The notes below the pieces were generated by a model that searched no databases, was not told where the DNA came from, and was given only the letters and a program-made list of their open reading frames with translations. A stretch of 64,000 nucleotides of DNA from Stropharia rugosoannulata (taxonomy: Eukaryota > Basidiomycota > Agaricomycetes > Agaricales > Strophariaceae): contig JANCIK010000002.1 of the NCBI GenBank assembly GCA_028532985.1, positions 3,906,001-3,970,000 on the forward strand, read 5' to 3'. Numbering within the stretch: the first letter of the stretch is position 1; each line of letters starts with the position of its first letter. Shown here piece by piece: positions 37,201 through 47,285 of the stretch. The position numbers and the translations under genes are program-made.

Positions 37201-37327
37201 CTTGGGCACGGCGACGCATAGCCAATACGTCGCCCTCGCTAAGTGGTTCAGGAGTTGCAGCTCGTTTACTTGGGCCACTACTGGTGGCTAAGCTGGACCT
37301 TGAGTCATCGCTTGGAGCGGGTACCAT
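34219..37327 (-). CDS. Large low-complexity, probably nuclear protein of unknown function
   Basis: About 1000 residues in three exons. Exon 1 (37327 to about 37092) starts MVPAPSDDSRSSLATSSGPS and contains EGDVLAMRRRAQEIYLSASG. It joins in frame (GAAATG to GTTTTACG) to exon 2 with RQAETISDLTAYRDYLMKEL and a coiled coil (LNAERDSWERSAEALLMQR). Exon 3 starts near DAGRQREIYEAEARALRAKL and continues the coiled coil, then DAYSEHFLLAAKRIGRARAT and a second helical Arg/Glu-rich stretch. A Ser/Thr/Pro-rich middle follows, with basic patches such as PIPKRRRV that look like nuclear localisation signals, then an acidic Asp/Ala/Glu run (DVDAEADADMDEDADAEGE) near the C-terminus. I recognise no named family. 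Single long exon frame of 850 codons, undisturbed. Confidence 0.78.
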
Positions 37328-38454
37328 AGCTTCGGCTTTTCAGTTGCTCCTCCGAAAACACTATGTTAATGGTTGGAATAGAATAGTATGGGCATGGGAG
37401 AACAGGGATATTGGGGAATGCGGGAGTCCCTAAAATCGTGTCGCATACCAATCATGCGCAAACAAAGACCGCGCGGGGTCACGTGCCGCTGACATTTCTC
37501 CAGATAAGGAGTTGTCGGCTAGCAAAGTCGGATATATCCGAACGCTTCCGCTAACACATCCTCATGGACTTTGTGTAAGTATGGTTTTGTATGTTCATCA
37601 ATTGGGGACTTTATGAAGAGAACTGCAAGTAGGTGGAGATGTGGTGGTGAGGCGTTAGCAACGCGTTTTGCAAGCGGTGTCCCCTGGGCGTCAGTAGTCA
37701 ACTACTACTCCGCTTGAACTCCGCTTAAAATCAGTAACTGTCAAATACTTGCCGCACTCTTCCAAGTTCCGACCTCTTCCATCCCCGGGGAGACTCTTCG
37801 GAGGCCCCATCGCTCTACAAATCTGACTCCTCAGCTACCCAATTCTCGAGCTTTTTGTTAACTTCATGCCTTACTTCTTAATTCGAACACAGTACTCTTG
37901 CCGGTCATTGTCTTCAGTTCGACTTCAGGGCTCAGTCTTCTAGTTCTACTCAAGATCTTTGGCCGACGCTTGTGCATATTAGCCGAATTACTCGTACAAT
38001 TCTCTTTAACTTGTCCTGCCCTTCTCCCCACAGTTAATGACATGAAGAATAAGGATCTCCCCATTTACTCTTCTGGACTGTGCAAAAGCAAAACTCTTCA
38101 GATACCATATAGCATGTCTCTGGATCCATTGAAAACGCGGGTCTATATTTCTAACGCCAATTTTATCCCATGACGACATTATTTGATCGATCAGTAGTAC
38201 CCAAGTAATTTATATCGTTCCAACTGTTGAACTAACTATCTTCCGCGGGACAGGTATACCAAGGTCCCACACGTGGATGCCGGACTACAGTGGAGCGGGA
38301 ATAACGTTTGATTAAAAACCAGAACTGCTACGCACCCGGACTGGTCGGGCTCTTCTGTGTACCGTTACCACCTTTGTTCTGTCCTAGCTTAGTCCTAGCA
38401 AGGCCACTGTCGTGCACGTCGACTATAATCGCTCTCCTCACAAGGATCATTGCC
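37328..38454. other. Intergenic between divergent genes, no gene seen
   Basis: About 1.1 kb containing the promoters of the large nuclear-type protein (-) and the phosphatase (+). Pyrimidine-rich stretches occur, for example near 37740-37870. An in-frame extension of the phosphatase start to 38308 exists but adds only a non-conserved hydrophobic stretch. Confidence 0.4.
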
Positions 38455-39982
38455 ATGATGGTTTCACCTAATAGCATCGCTACACCCGACCTGAGCGAAG
38501 TTGTAAAAGGCAGGCTATACCTTGGAAAGTGAGTTCGGTCTTATTCAGTATTACCTTTATTCATTGTACTCATCGTCGCCGATTTATGTTAGCCTGGCAG
38601 CTGCGCTGTCGAAAGAAGAGAGACGGAGATGGTCAATCTCGCACATCGTCTCCGTTTGCCCAAATTTCCCATCGACTGGCCCTAATCATTTGAATATCCC
38701 CGTTGACGACACGGAATACGACGATCTCCTAATCAAGCTTCCAGAGGCATGTGCCTTCATACAAAAGGCACTGGAGCAAGGCGGACGCGTGTTGGTCCAC
38801 TGCGTTATGGGCATTTCGCGTAGCAGCACAGTAGTCGCTGCTTTCTGTGCGTCCCATAGATTGACCTGCGTAATAACTTCGCTAATCTAGTATTCTTAGT
38901 GATGAAAGCACGGAAAGTTCCTCCAGCGGCGGCCATTTCTCAGCTGAAAAGAGGTATGTCCTTTCATGTACTTCTCATGGTCTAGACCTGACTCCACAAT
39001 TTCAAATCCAATTTTAGTGCGTCCACAAGTGCATCCGAACTATGGCTTCATCAAGCAGCTCGATGTCTTTGCGGCGTGCGAGTTTTGCCCTTCTGTTTCT
39101 CATCCTACATATCTTTCATGGAAGCGGCGCCACGCCCGAGATGTCACCCGCTATCTGAACTACATGTCTGATACAGTGGAAATTATTCCGGAGAAACTGC
39201 TTCTCAACAGGTAAGGGTCTGCTCAAGTACTGTGGAGCAGAGATCATTTATCCTTTCGCCTTGACATGTGGATGCTAATGTTCAAACAGCGAGTTCCCGG
39301 CTGATCCAATGCAAGCTATCTCTCTGCTATCTGACATAGGTGTCACGCATCTATTGTCTGTATCACCTTCAGCCGTCCCTCCGACTGTCAGTCAGGTGGC
39401 TCAACATCGACGCATTTCTGTCGATGGCTCTGACGAAAATCTGGCCCATAAGCTACCAACACTTTGCTCGTATATCGGCAGTGCATTGAATGATGGAGGG
39501 CTGGTCCTCATACATTCGACATCTGAATCCCGAGCATGCATGGTAGCTGCTGCATACCGTAAGATTTCTCGTCTTCAATTACATGCATGTTGGCTGATAT
39601 AGTCTAGTAATGACTTCACGGCGCTATTCCTCTGCACAGGCGGTGAAAGCAATCGAAGATGGTCAGTATATGATATGTCGACCTTCTGTTTTACCATTGC
39701 TGAAGTTGCATCTTTGTAGTCCTTCCCCTGTTTAATCCTACTCGCTCCTTGACCCGCATCCTCGACGCATTCCCCGCGAATGAAAACACTCCGACAGCAA
39801 ATAATTCCCCCCGACGGGACTCAAATCACCAGAAGAACTCTGACAAATATTCTTCTTCGGCTGAGTTGCAGAAAACGGCAAATTCTATTCTTCGCGACAC
39901 AGGCTTAGACATGGCGGGTTTCGGAGAGACCCTCAATTCCATTTGCCAAAATTCAACGAACCCGCTCATTCGGGTTCAATGA
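38455..39982 (+). CDS. Tandem dual-specificity phosphatase, second domain dead
   Basis: Dual-specificity phosphatases remove phosphate from Tyr and Ser/Thr. Exon 1 reads SPNSIATPDLSEVVKGRLYL; the next reads AALSKEERRRWSISHIVSVC and NIPVDDTEYDDLLIKLPEAC, then the P-loop VHCVMGISRSSTVVAAF (Cys and Arg present, general-acid Asp in DDTEYDD). After LMKARKVPPAAAISQLK comes VRPQVHPNYGFIKQLDVF. A second copy of the fold follows from about 39296: DPMQAISLLSDIGVTHLLSV, SVDGSDENLAHKLPTLCSYI, and LIHSTSESRACMVAAAY where the P-loop Cys is Ser, then LMTSRRYSSAQAVKAIED and VLPLFNP. The C-terminal tail is Ser/Asn-rich. About eight exons. The second domain keeps the Arg but cannot form the cysteinyl-phosphate. 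Confidence 0.87.
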
Positions 39983-40371
39983 GTTCATTCTATTTTTTAT
40001 ATCTTGCTTTCTATTGCTTTCGTTAATGCAGATATGTCTATACCCTACAATCTAGATCCATACCACACTTTTGCGACACAGACTGTCTGCTCGTTCAACT
40101 ATAGTTTTTTTTTTTACAAGTTGTCAGTGACGTACCACGAATCAATTCAGTTGGTCTGGAACCTCCGTATGTACATTGAGTCTCTGAGAGCTCTCTTGTG
40201 TATGTGCCTACTACCTAGGTACCAGGTTAGCTAATTTATATCCGGTTATTAACCGGCTAAGGTGCCCGTTGCGAATTGCCCGCCAAAACATGTGCCGGCG
40301 CGTTTCCTTTCTACTCTTCACCCTGATGTAGTCCTGTCTGGGGTTTTGTAGATTCATACCTCACAACAGCC
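39983..40371. other. Intergenic, no gene seen
   Basis: About 390 bp between two same-strand genes. Nothing is recognised apart from a T-run at 40106-40116. Confidence 0.4.
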
Positions 40372-41714
40372 ATGCCTAAATCGAATCTAAGGACTATGAA
40401 CCAGCTGAACTACCACAGGCCTGCGAAGACAGGCTGGAACACGAGCGCAGCAGCACGGATACCAGCACTCACCCAGGAGTCGAAGCAGTACGTCAACATC
40501 CCCAGCGACAGTTCATCTCATGCTGATACCGATGTCTCCTACCTGAATAGATGCTTGCGCAACCTCACGGCGTACCAAGTGCCCAAGCAGCGAATGAAGT
40601 TTCCCCGGAGCAGATGTGCTGCGGTACTTGTGGCATTGTTCGTAGGCCGTCATGGCGATCTTTACGTGCTCTTAAGCCGGTGTGTAGGCCGTCCTGAATA
40701 CCTGCGCTCTTGAACTAACTCTCAAGACATATAAAGCCGGTCGTCGACCCTGAGAACGTATGCAGGAGACACATCTTTGCCCGGGGGCAAAGTGGATCCA
40801 GAGGACAAGTCCATCGAGGATACGGCGGTAAGCGCGCTCTGCTGCTTAAAGTAATATATAAGTTAACCAGAATGATGGTCTTTAGCGACGGGAAGCATTC
40901 GAAGAGGTCTGTGAAGTTCACGCAGTGACTGAGATCGTACTGAGTGAGCTGCTTTAGATTGGCCTTCCGAGGGATAGGACAAAAGTCCCTTTGTTATGTA
41001 TTCTGGAACCATTCCTTGCTCAAGAACTGATAGTTACTCCGTGAGTCCAGGTGTACCCTCTCGCCCTGACATTCTTATACAGACTGGGTCAGTGTGGTAG
41101 TATTGATTCTCGACAACACCCTACGCGTATGTCACCTTCGAACATATAGTGCCGCCTCATTCAATTTCATATGTAGCCTATTTTGAACGCCGATGAAGTC
41201 GCCAGCCTCTTTTCACACCCACTTGTTTCCTTTTTAAGCTCAAATCCGCCCTTTCCTTCAGAGCCTGATACTCTGGAAGTCCCGTACCACTCCTCTTACG
41301 ATTTCAAGGGAGATCAGCCAGTGATGACGACCTTCCGTGTCCACAAGTTTTTGACAGGCCGAGAAGCGGGGGGCATCAAACCTGTCTTCGGGCTCACTGC
41401 GTAAGTGCATCAATAAACGGCTTGTAACTGGATCTTCATTTCTCTTCTCCGTGAACAGCGCCATGTTAATACGTGTCGCCACTATTGGCTATGCTCGGGA
41501 ACCGGACTTTGAAGTACAATCTCCCGAAGCGCCTACGACTGAGGAGCGAATTGCATGGGCGTTGCTTAACCGGCCACTCTTTCGAAGCGCGTGCGAAAAG
41601 GATGGCATCGACCTAAAGACACCCCAGCGCATAATAGATGCTGTCCTGAAGCGGCACAAAGCTGCACAGAAGAAAGGGGGCTCATCTCGTAAGAAAGTAG
41701 CGTCGAAGCTTTGA
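40372..41714 (+). CDS. Nudix hydrolase, coenzyme A diphosphatase type (PCD1/NUDT7-like)
   Basis: Hydrolyses a nucleoside diphosphate linked to another moiety; this subfamily cleaves CoA and acyl-CoA to phosphopantetheine and 3',5'-ADP, often in peroxisomes. Exon 1 holds MPKSNLRTMNQLNYHRPAKT and RSRCAAVLVALFVGRHGDLY followed by VLLSR. Across an intron follow STLRTYAGDTSLPGGKVDPE and EDTARREAFEEIGLP, split by one more intron inside the Nudix box: GGKVDPEDKSIEDTA plus RREAFEEIGLP fits GX5EX7REUXEEXGU with both catalytic Glu of REAFEE. Later exons read LEPFLAQELIVTPWVSVVVL, ILNADEVASLFSHPLVSFLS and a basic C-terminus (KKGGSSRKKVASKL). The final tripeptide SKL, preceded by basic residues, is a canonical peroxisomal targeting signal (PTS1), which agrees with the subfamily role. 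About seven exons. Confidence 0.9.
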
Positions 41715-41993
41715 ACATGAAAGTCCGACTGCTCTTCTTTTGTGACTGTCTGCAACTTTTGTGACACGGCTAGAGTTTTGTTGAGCTGCAAGGGATGTAA
41801 ATATACTGAAGGTTAATGCATTGATTACCTATACTCAGCGGCGTGCATATCCTTGCGGACCACTGCAGTGTTTTATTGCCTCGTTCGCACATGGACCAGG
41901 TACGAGTCTCTTCGATTAAGCTGCCACTCTTTTGGTGACCTCGCTGACCCCAAGGGCCCAAATGACCTTTGCAGTTCAGAACTGTATTAAATC

Positions 41994-42586
41994 TTATTCC
42001 TCATTGTGGGAACATTCATAAGTCCCGTGTAGAGCAGCTGGGGGTGTCGAGACAACAAAATCGCTCAATTTCCGAAGGACCTCCTGGCCTTTCTGTAGGA
42101 CTCTTTGAGCCACCAGATCGGGCCATAGCATGTCGATCTTTGGAAACTCTGTTTTTTATTCAACGACAATATAAACTACTGCATGTCTTGTGGCACAAGA
42201 AACTCACAGAAAATACTTGCTTCAGGGTCGATCCAAATTGCCAGATGTCTAATTTGAAGGGGTAATAGAGGTGGTCAGATACCTGAAGCTCCAAAGCAAT
42301 CTTTCTGGCTCTAAAAGGTTTTCCACTAGTCAATCGCTCAGACCGTTTCACGTTATCCGGGAAATGGACTGCCGTTTCGAAGTCATTGAGGTAAACCCAC
42401 GGTCGGTCGAGCGCCCAATTCCGACCCAAAAGCGATTGGGGGGAAAGTCCAGCAGGAAGTTGTCTAAAAATAAATCCTGTTTCCGAATTGTATAGACTCT
42501 GTCAGTAAGCAATGCTGGAAACATAGGAGTTCGAACACTGTACGTACACGGTGTGCGATATTCTTCTCATGAATGAATATCACTGC
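41994..42586 (-). pseudogene. Kinase-like pseudogene fragment (retains HRD)
   Basis: C-terminal half of a protein kinase-like gene related to the one at 47286-48865. Exon AVIFIHEKNIAHR (42586 down) ends at a GTACGT donor; the next exon starts Asp-LFLDNFLLDF, so the catalytic HRD triplet is complete across the intron. A one-base loss in the run of C after LLDF shifts the frame. The new frame reads GRNWALDRPWVYLNDFETAV and later DHLYYPFKLDIWQFG, matching GRNWTRPRVYLTDFEAAI and EEHLYCPFKLDMWQF of the intact copy. The end decays through WPDLVAQRV and KLSDFVVSTPPAALHGTYEC. The N-lobe half is not visible upstream. It is truncated and frameshifted. Confidence 0.75.
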
Positions 42587-43731
42587 CTACACATTGTATG
42601 ACATTTAAAGTAATTTCCGAGTATTTACAAGGGAGGAAATACGCTCCAAAGACATGTAAATACCTGGGATGGTAGATAGAATATAGTGGGATCTCATGTT
42701 CTGCACATCAATCTTTCTTTAACATACTTGCTCATTTAGCAATTTCATTTTTTAAGTATATTGGGTTCTTTCAATGCGTATTCATATTCATATTCACTGG
42801 CAGTATCTAACTTGTGTTTTACTTAGGATGAGCACCGAGTCTTGAAGTCTAGCGTCGATAAATTAACAGTGATCATATGTTTTGAAGGACTCTGAAGCAA
42901 GCCCTTTCTGCGAAGGTGCCGCTCGCGCAGGAGCAGTGTTTCGAACCTAGTCACATTGTAGTCACATGAGATTATTTCATGAAGTTTGTGGGTGCTTAGA
43001 GGTGACCGGGGTCAGCGCATGAGAAAAGTCGCATGTTTTTCGGCTTACTTCTTTTCATCTCTGCCAATCTCCCTTCTCATATACGTCCCATTCAACTCTC
43101 AATACGCTCAACTAACTATACGTCAGTTTTGATAGAAGTCACATCATTTGTAGCCCGGATCCGTCTCTTTAGCCTGCCTATATTTTGGGGAGCCGGACAC
43201 AGTACCATTCCAGATCACGCCAATAACGGTGTAACGGTCAAGCCCGTACATATACTAAAATTTCTTGATACTCACTTACTGGCTGCAGGCTAAATGTATC
43301 TTTAGTTTCCAACCAGCCTGGGACTTCGACAAGATTTTCGTTGAAAAAACTTGTGAGAACATTCGAGCCCCTTCGTTTATTTCATGGCCATTTTGAATTA
43401 CTTAGGTCAGGTGGTCGGCAGCCGGCAACGTCGGTGCTGAAGCGCTGACCTCTGTTCCAGTGTTTAACATTCAACACAACTTCAAACCTCCAGGCCTCCA
43501 TCGACCCTCTCGGTTTGAACGTAACTAGCACCTTCTGAACCAGATCTTAGGTCATGACATATCGTCCAGCTTGCAGGATTAAACTCATGATGAACTTGTA
43601 GGTGTGAAATTATCAAGAAATTATCATATGGGTAGTGCGACGGCCCCTACGTTGTATCCGCGGAAGCTGCAAAAGTGAGTAAGATGGCAGCCTTCTGAGA
43701 TCTGCGCTGAGCTAATAGCTACAGAGACTCA
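42587..43731. other. Intergenic, no confident gene
   Basis: About 1.1 kb. The N-terminal half of the kinase-like copy would be expected on the minus strand here but is not recognisable. An 86-codon frame at 43033-43293 (+) starts with a hydrophobic stretch but has no further support. Confidence 0.4.
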
Positions 43732-45294
43732 ATGAAAGGGATGCTGTCAGTCCATGATTGTCCTACTTGTGGTCACAGGTACTTCTCCTGCGGACGCCCC
43801 GCAGACGCATATAAGGCTATATATTCTAAACGGAAATGGATATATGCCCTTCCATTGGAAGAAAGGGCCTCAATTGCGGAAAATCTTGGAAGGTTGAGCT
43901 CGGAGATGGACGCGCTGAACGACGAAATCGAACAACTTCATTCGCGGATCGAACAGGCTAAGGAACTCAAGTATGAAATCGAGAAGGCTTTTGACTATCA
44001 TCTAGAGCTTCTCTCGCCTATGGGAAATCTTCCAGAGGACATACTCATTGAAATACTGAAGTGGTGTGTATCAGGCGGCATCGACGTTTGCTTCCCTAAC
44101 TCAGGTGTTTGGCAACTTGAAAAGGTGTGCAAACGATGGCGAGATATCATGCGTTCAACCCCTACAATATGGAGCTCTATGGACATATTTCTCCCTTTAT
44201 TATCGTCCAGAAGGTCCAGAGACTCTTTGGCAAAGGTGGAACACGCTGTCAAACAATGCATCACATTGTCTAAGGATACCTCTTTGTCCATCCAGTTTCT
44301 TGAAATCGGCTTACCTGAGCATTTCAAGCATGTAATGAACATTCTTTCCAGCTCGTCTTATCGCTGGAAAGATTTGTCTTTCTCAATGTCCATGGTTATC
44401 GACCCGCCTGTCTTGGAATACGGCCTAACCAGATTGCGCTCGCTCCGTCTTTCTGGCGCATACAAAGGTGTCTTGCCTTTCAATTCCTTCCAAAGCGCAC
44501 AACGACTCTCTGAATTACGTCTGTTCAGCTTCTTACGGCCCTTTTACACGTTGAATATTCCTTGGCACCAACTGCGCTATTTCCATGCCCATCATTGCGA
44601 CTTTCGGACTGGGGAATTCGCAGAAATGCTTCGCCACATGCCACGCATTGTCAATTTCTGTTTACAGTGGAATAGAGGCTTGGAGAAGAATGTCAACCCT
44701 ACCGAGGCCATCACCTTCCAATCATTACAGAACCTTACACTCGAAGCCCCGCTGGCCGAGATTTGCACAGTACTCCAGCTATTGTCGCTCCCCGCGCTCG
44801 AGGAGCTGAATCTTACAGTGTATCGATTTGAGAAAGATCCGCGATCTCAGTATATGGCGGACAAAATCGTCGCTATGATTGACCGTTCGCTCACCTACCG
44901 CCTTTCGACCCTCAGTCTTTCGTTTGTCAACGCGGCATGTGTGTCCCGTGTATTGGAGGTGACGCCAAACCTTAGCAAACTGATTCTCTGGGAGATCTCC
45001 GACGTTGAGCTTGTGCTCAGGGAACTATATTCATCTGATAACGTGGTGCCTCATCTAAGAGACTTTTCTCTTGCTTGTGGGAAGCGCAATCAAGCAATGA
45101 GCGCTATTGGTCCTTTGGAAGACATCGTGCAGTTGAGAGGTCTTAAACGAGATCCAGGTATAGGCTCTCCTCGTCCAGGCGCACTGCACATTCTCAACCT
45201 GAGAGTACGGGTTGAAGTTTCGGGCCAATTCATGCAATTACAACCTTTATGCTGTGCACATGGGGTGATCATGAATATTGAACCGTTGGAGTAA
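43732..45294 (+). CDS. F-box protein
   Basis: Substrate-recognition subunit type for an SCF ubiquitin ligase. A single uninterrupted frame of 520 codons. The N-terminus has a CPTCGHRYFSCGRP segment, then a coiled coil (LSSEMDALNDEIEQLHSRIE) with the usual agaricomycete layout directly before the F-box: MGNLPEDILIEILKWC, then VWQLEKVCKRWRDIMRSTPT and IWSSM. The remaining 370 residues carry degenerate leucine-rich strands (TRLRSLRLSG, LSELRLFSFL, LQNLTLEAPL, LEELNLTVY, LSTLSLSFVNA) that probably bind the target. Intronless, unlike its neighbours, which is common in the expanded F-box families of agarics. The CPTC...C segment could bind metal but is too short to name a finger. Confidence 0.85.
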   Translation: MKGMLSVHDCPTCGHRYFSCGRPADAYKAIYSKRKWIYALPLEERASIAENLGRLSSEMDALNDEIEQLHSRIEQAKELKYEIEKAFDYHLELLSPMGNLPEDILIEILKWCVSGGIDVCFPNSGVWQLEKVCKRWRDIMRSTPTIWSSMDIFLPLLSSRRSRDSLAKVEHAVKQCITLSKDTSLSIQFLEIGLPEHFKHVMNILSSSSYRWKDLSFSMSMVIDPPVLEYGLTRLRSLRLSGAYKGVLPFNSFQSAQRLSELRLFSFLRPFYTLNIPWHQLRYFHAHHCDFRTGEFAEMLRHMPRIVNFCLQWNRGLEKNVNPTEAITFQSLQNLTLEAPLAEICTVLQLLSLPALEELNLTVYRFEKDPRSQYMADKIVAMIDRSLTYRLSTLSLSFVNAACVSRVLEVTPNLSKLILWEISDVELVLRELYSSDNVVPHLRDFSLACGKRNQAMSAIGPLEDIVQLRGLKRDPGIGSPRPGALHILNLRVRVEVSGQFMQLQPLCCAHGVIMNIEPLE

Positions 45295-45416
45295 TCAGGT
45301 TTTATGGGACCAAAGGAAGTTTGTATTATACTTTGTATCTACTTTGTTATCTGGAAACGATTTTTGTAAAAATTTTGTGGTACCTACTACTCCAATTGTA
45401 TAAGTAGAGTCCTAAG

Positions 45417-46664
45417 CTATTTAACATCGAGTGTGGATAGAGCGCCCATCAATTTCATGTATGTAGCTGGTGAGCTGGATGCGCCTTTCCCTTTAGGACC
45501 AATGAATGAGTCAATTAACTCAGTACCTGCCTCACGGCCTATGTTGTAATCGGTCAGGTATCTTGCTGCTGTTCCTTCCTTGACTCCAATAAGCTTTGAG
45601 AGTCTTTTGCTGAGAGAATCAACGTTCAGCGTAGAGGATCCTGTGCTCGATGATTCTTCTGTAAGTGCGTCAAGTGCGGCTAATAATGTTTGGGGACGAC
45701 CATTTGCTACAAGCAGCTCCGGATGCGTAAAAAAGCGGTATTTTCTGGACAAGAAACGTATCCGTGGGTGTAAAGGAAGTGCATTGGCGCTAGTGGTCCC
45801 CGGATGGGATAGATCCAAGCCAATGCGTGGAGAGTAGTACATTTTTGGTGGCTTGGGAACCAGAGGCACAGGTTGCAGGAACAGGCTAAACTTACGCTGT
45901 TCAATATCTGGAGTCGAGAGAAATGCGGAGGTGTCCTTTCCCCACTTATTACGGACAAGCTCCTCGATGCCAGATGCACGACTTGCGCTCAGAATTAAGT
46001 CAACAAGAAGGGAAGGACCGGATGTGACCTTGCCAGTGGAAATCTGTCGAACCGAGCGCAGCAGAATGCCACCTCGTAAGAGGCGACCATCTTTCTTGTC
46101 GTCGAGCTGCAGTTCTGCAGGTCCCCCTATGGTCAGATCCAAGCCCTTGCGAGAGCCGCTCCGATACTCGGTCAGACTGGTGGCACTTCGATGGGAGTCC
46201 TTTGAAAACCGTGGCGCACGGTGGAAATACCTATCGTCATAAGCACGGCCGGTGTAACGTGTTTGTTATTCTCGCATTCAGTACAGCTGTGGAAGCTCGA
46301 AGACTTACCAACGCCCGCTAACTCTCTGCTCTTCACTGCCATGAGTGAATGGATCCTCGTGGCACCCTCCAAGCTGGAGATACAGCTCGGCTTCAAGAAG
46401 CTCTAAGTGCATGTCCGGAGCATTTTCGCGACGAATTACAAGTCGAAACTCTTGTAGTAAGGCATGTGAAATGGAGTTGAAGCGGGCGGCAACCTCTTCC
46501 TCCGTAGACACGGCCGCAAAGTCCAATGATGCCTGGAAACTTGCTAGCTTCTGTTTGACCGCGTCTGCGTCCAAGACCCCAACGTCGCTGTGACCGGCAT
46601 CTGACTTGTGCTTTTTAAAGATGGAATAGACTTCTCCTTTTTGTTTTCGCTTCTTGTCGGACAT
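45417..46664 (-). CDS. Conserved fungal protein of unknown function
   Basis: Two exons. Exon 1 (from 46664) reads MSDKKRKQKGEVYSIFKKHK with a basic start, later ASFQASLDFAAVSTEEEVAA and LELLEAELYLQLGGCHEDPF. The join GGGCGTTG to GTATTTCC across an intron ending ACGATAG gives RWYFHRAPRFSKDSHRSATS, followed by TEYRSGSRKGLDLTIGG, DDKKDGRLLRGGILLRSVRQ, then PRIGLDLSHPG and HPRIRFLSRKYRFFTHPELL. The last 100 residues are helical. The pattern YFHR...YR-GS-KGLDLT-GG...GGIL-RS is that of a conserved fungal family whose function I do not know. Its tail-to-tail distance from the F-box gene is only about 120 bp. The start at 46664 is chosen for its lysine-rich start; an in-frame ATG at 46793 exists. Confidence 0.75.
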
Positions 46665-47210
46665 CAAGGAGGTCGGAGAAAGTATGTATACAGTATGATC
46701 TTTCCAACTGTTTTCCCATGAAATTAGGGGCTTGATGGTATGCCAGTACGGAAACTCCCGTCGGTTATGATTTGACGGTTGATTCGCATACATATCACTG
46801 GTCGCATACAGCCAGTCTCGGTCCTGTTGCCTTTCTAATCAAGTAGCATGGTTTCCAACTGATGAAACTCAACTTCAGTGGAAGGATGATAATATAAGAC
46901 AAACCAAAGATAACTGGTGCGCACCCAAATTTCTGCGTAGCCTCCTCGGGATCTTCCGAGGTAGGTTCACTTTGAGTTCACTAGCATAAATTTTGGAAGT
47001 GATTTCCTCGATGGGATGTAGTCTTGAGCTTGATTTACAAGGTACGCTCACCTTCACCTGTGGTGCTCAAAATTTCATCCCGGTTAGGTTGAAGTTGTTG
47101 AAATGCATAAGCGTATGGTATACGACGCGCGTTCCGTTTAACTTGGGGCATGACTACTATTACCGAAGAGATTAACTGCAAGGCATGAGGTGATAATGTA
47201 TTTATACATA
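46665..47210. other. Intergenic, no gene seen
   Basis: About 550 bp between divergent genes; no supportable feature other than the adjacent GA repeat. Confidence 0.4.
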
Positions 47211-47235
47211 AGAGAGAGAGAGAGAGGGAGAGAGA
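47211..47235 (+). repeat. GA microsatellite
   Basis: AG dinucleotide run with one interruption (GGG), about 50 bp upstream of the kinase-like open frame. GA/CT runs near fungal promoters can exclude nucleosomes; no such role is shown here. Confidence 0.8.
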
Positions 47236-47285
47236 TACGGGTGAGAAGGTGAGCACAGGGCTAAGATAAGCAATACTCACAACAA

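Noticed and set aside
43033..43293. 86-codon plus-strand frame with a hydrophobic N-terminus
   Set aside because: No further support, and it overlaps the area where the kinase-like pseudogene has decayed.
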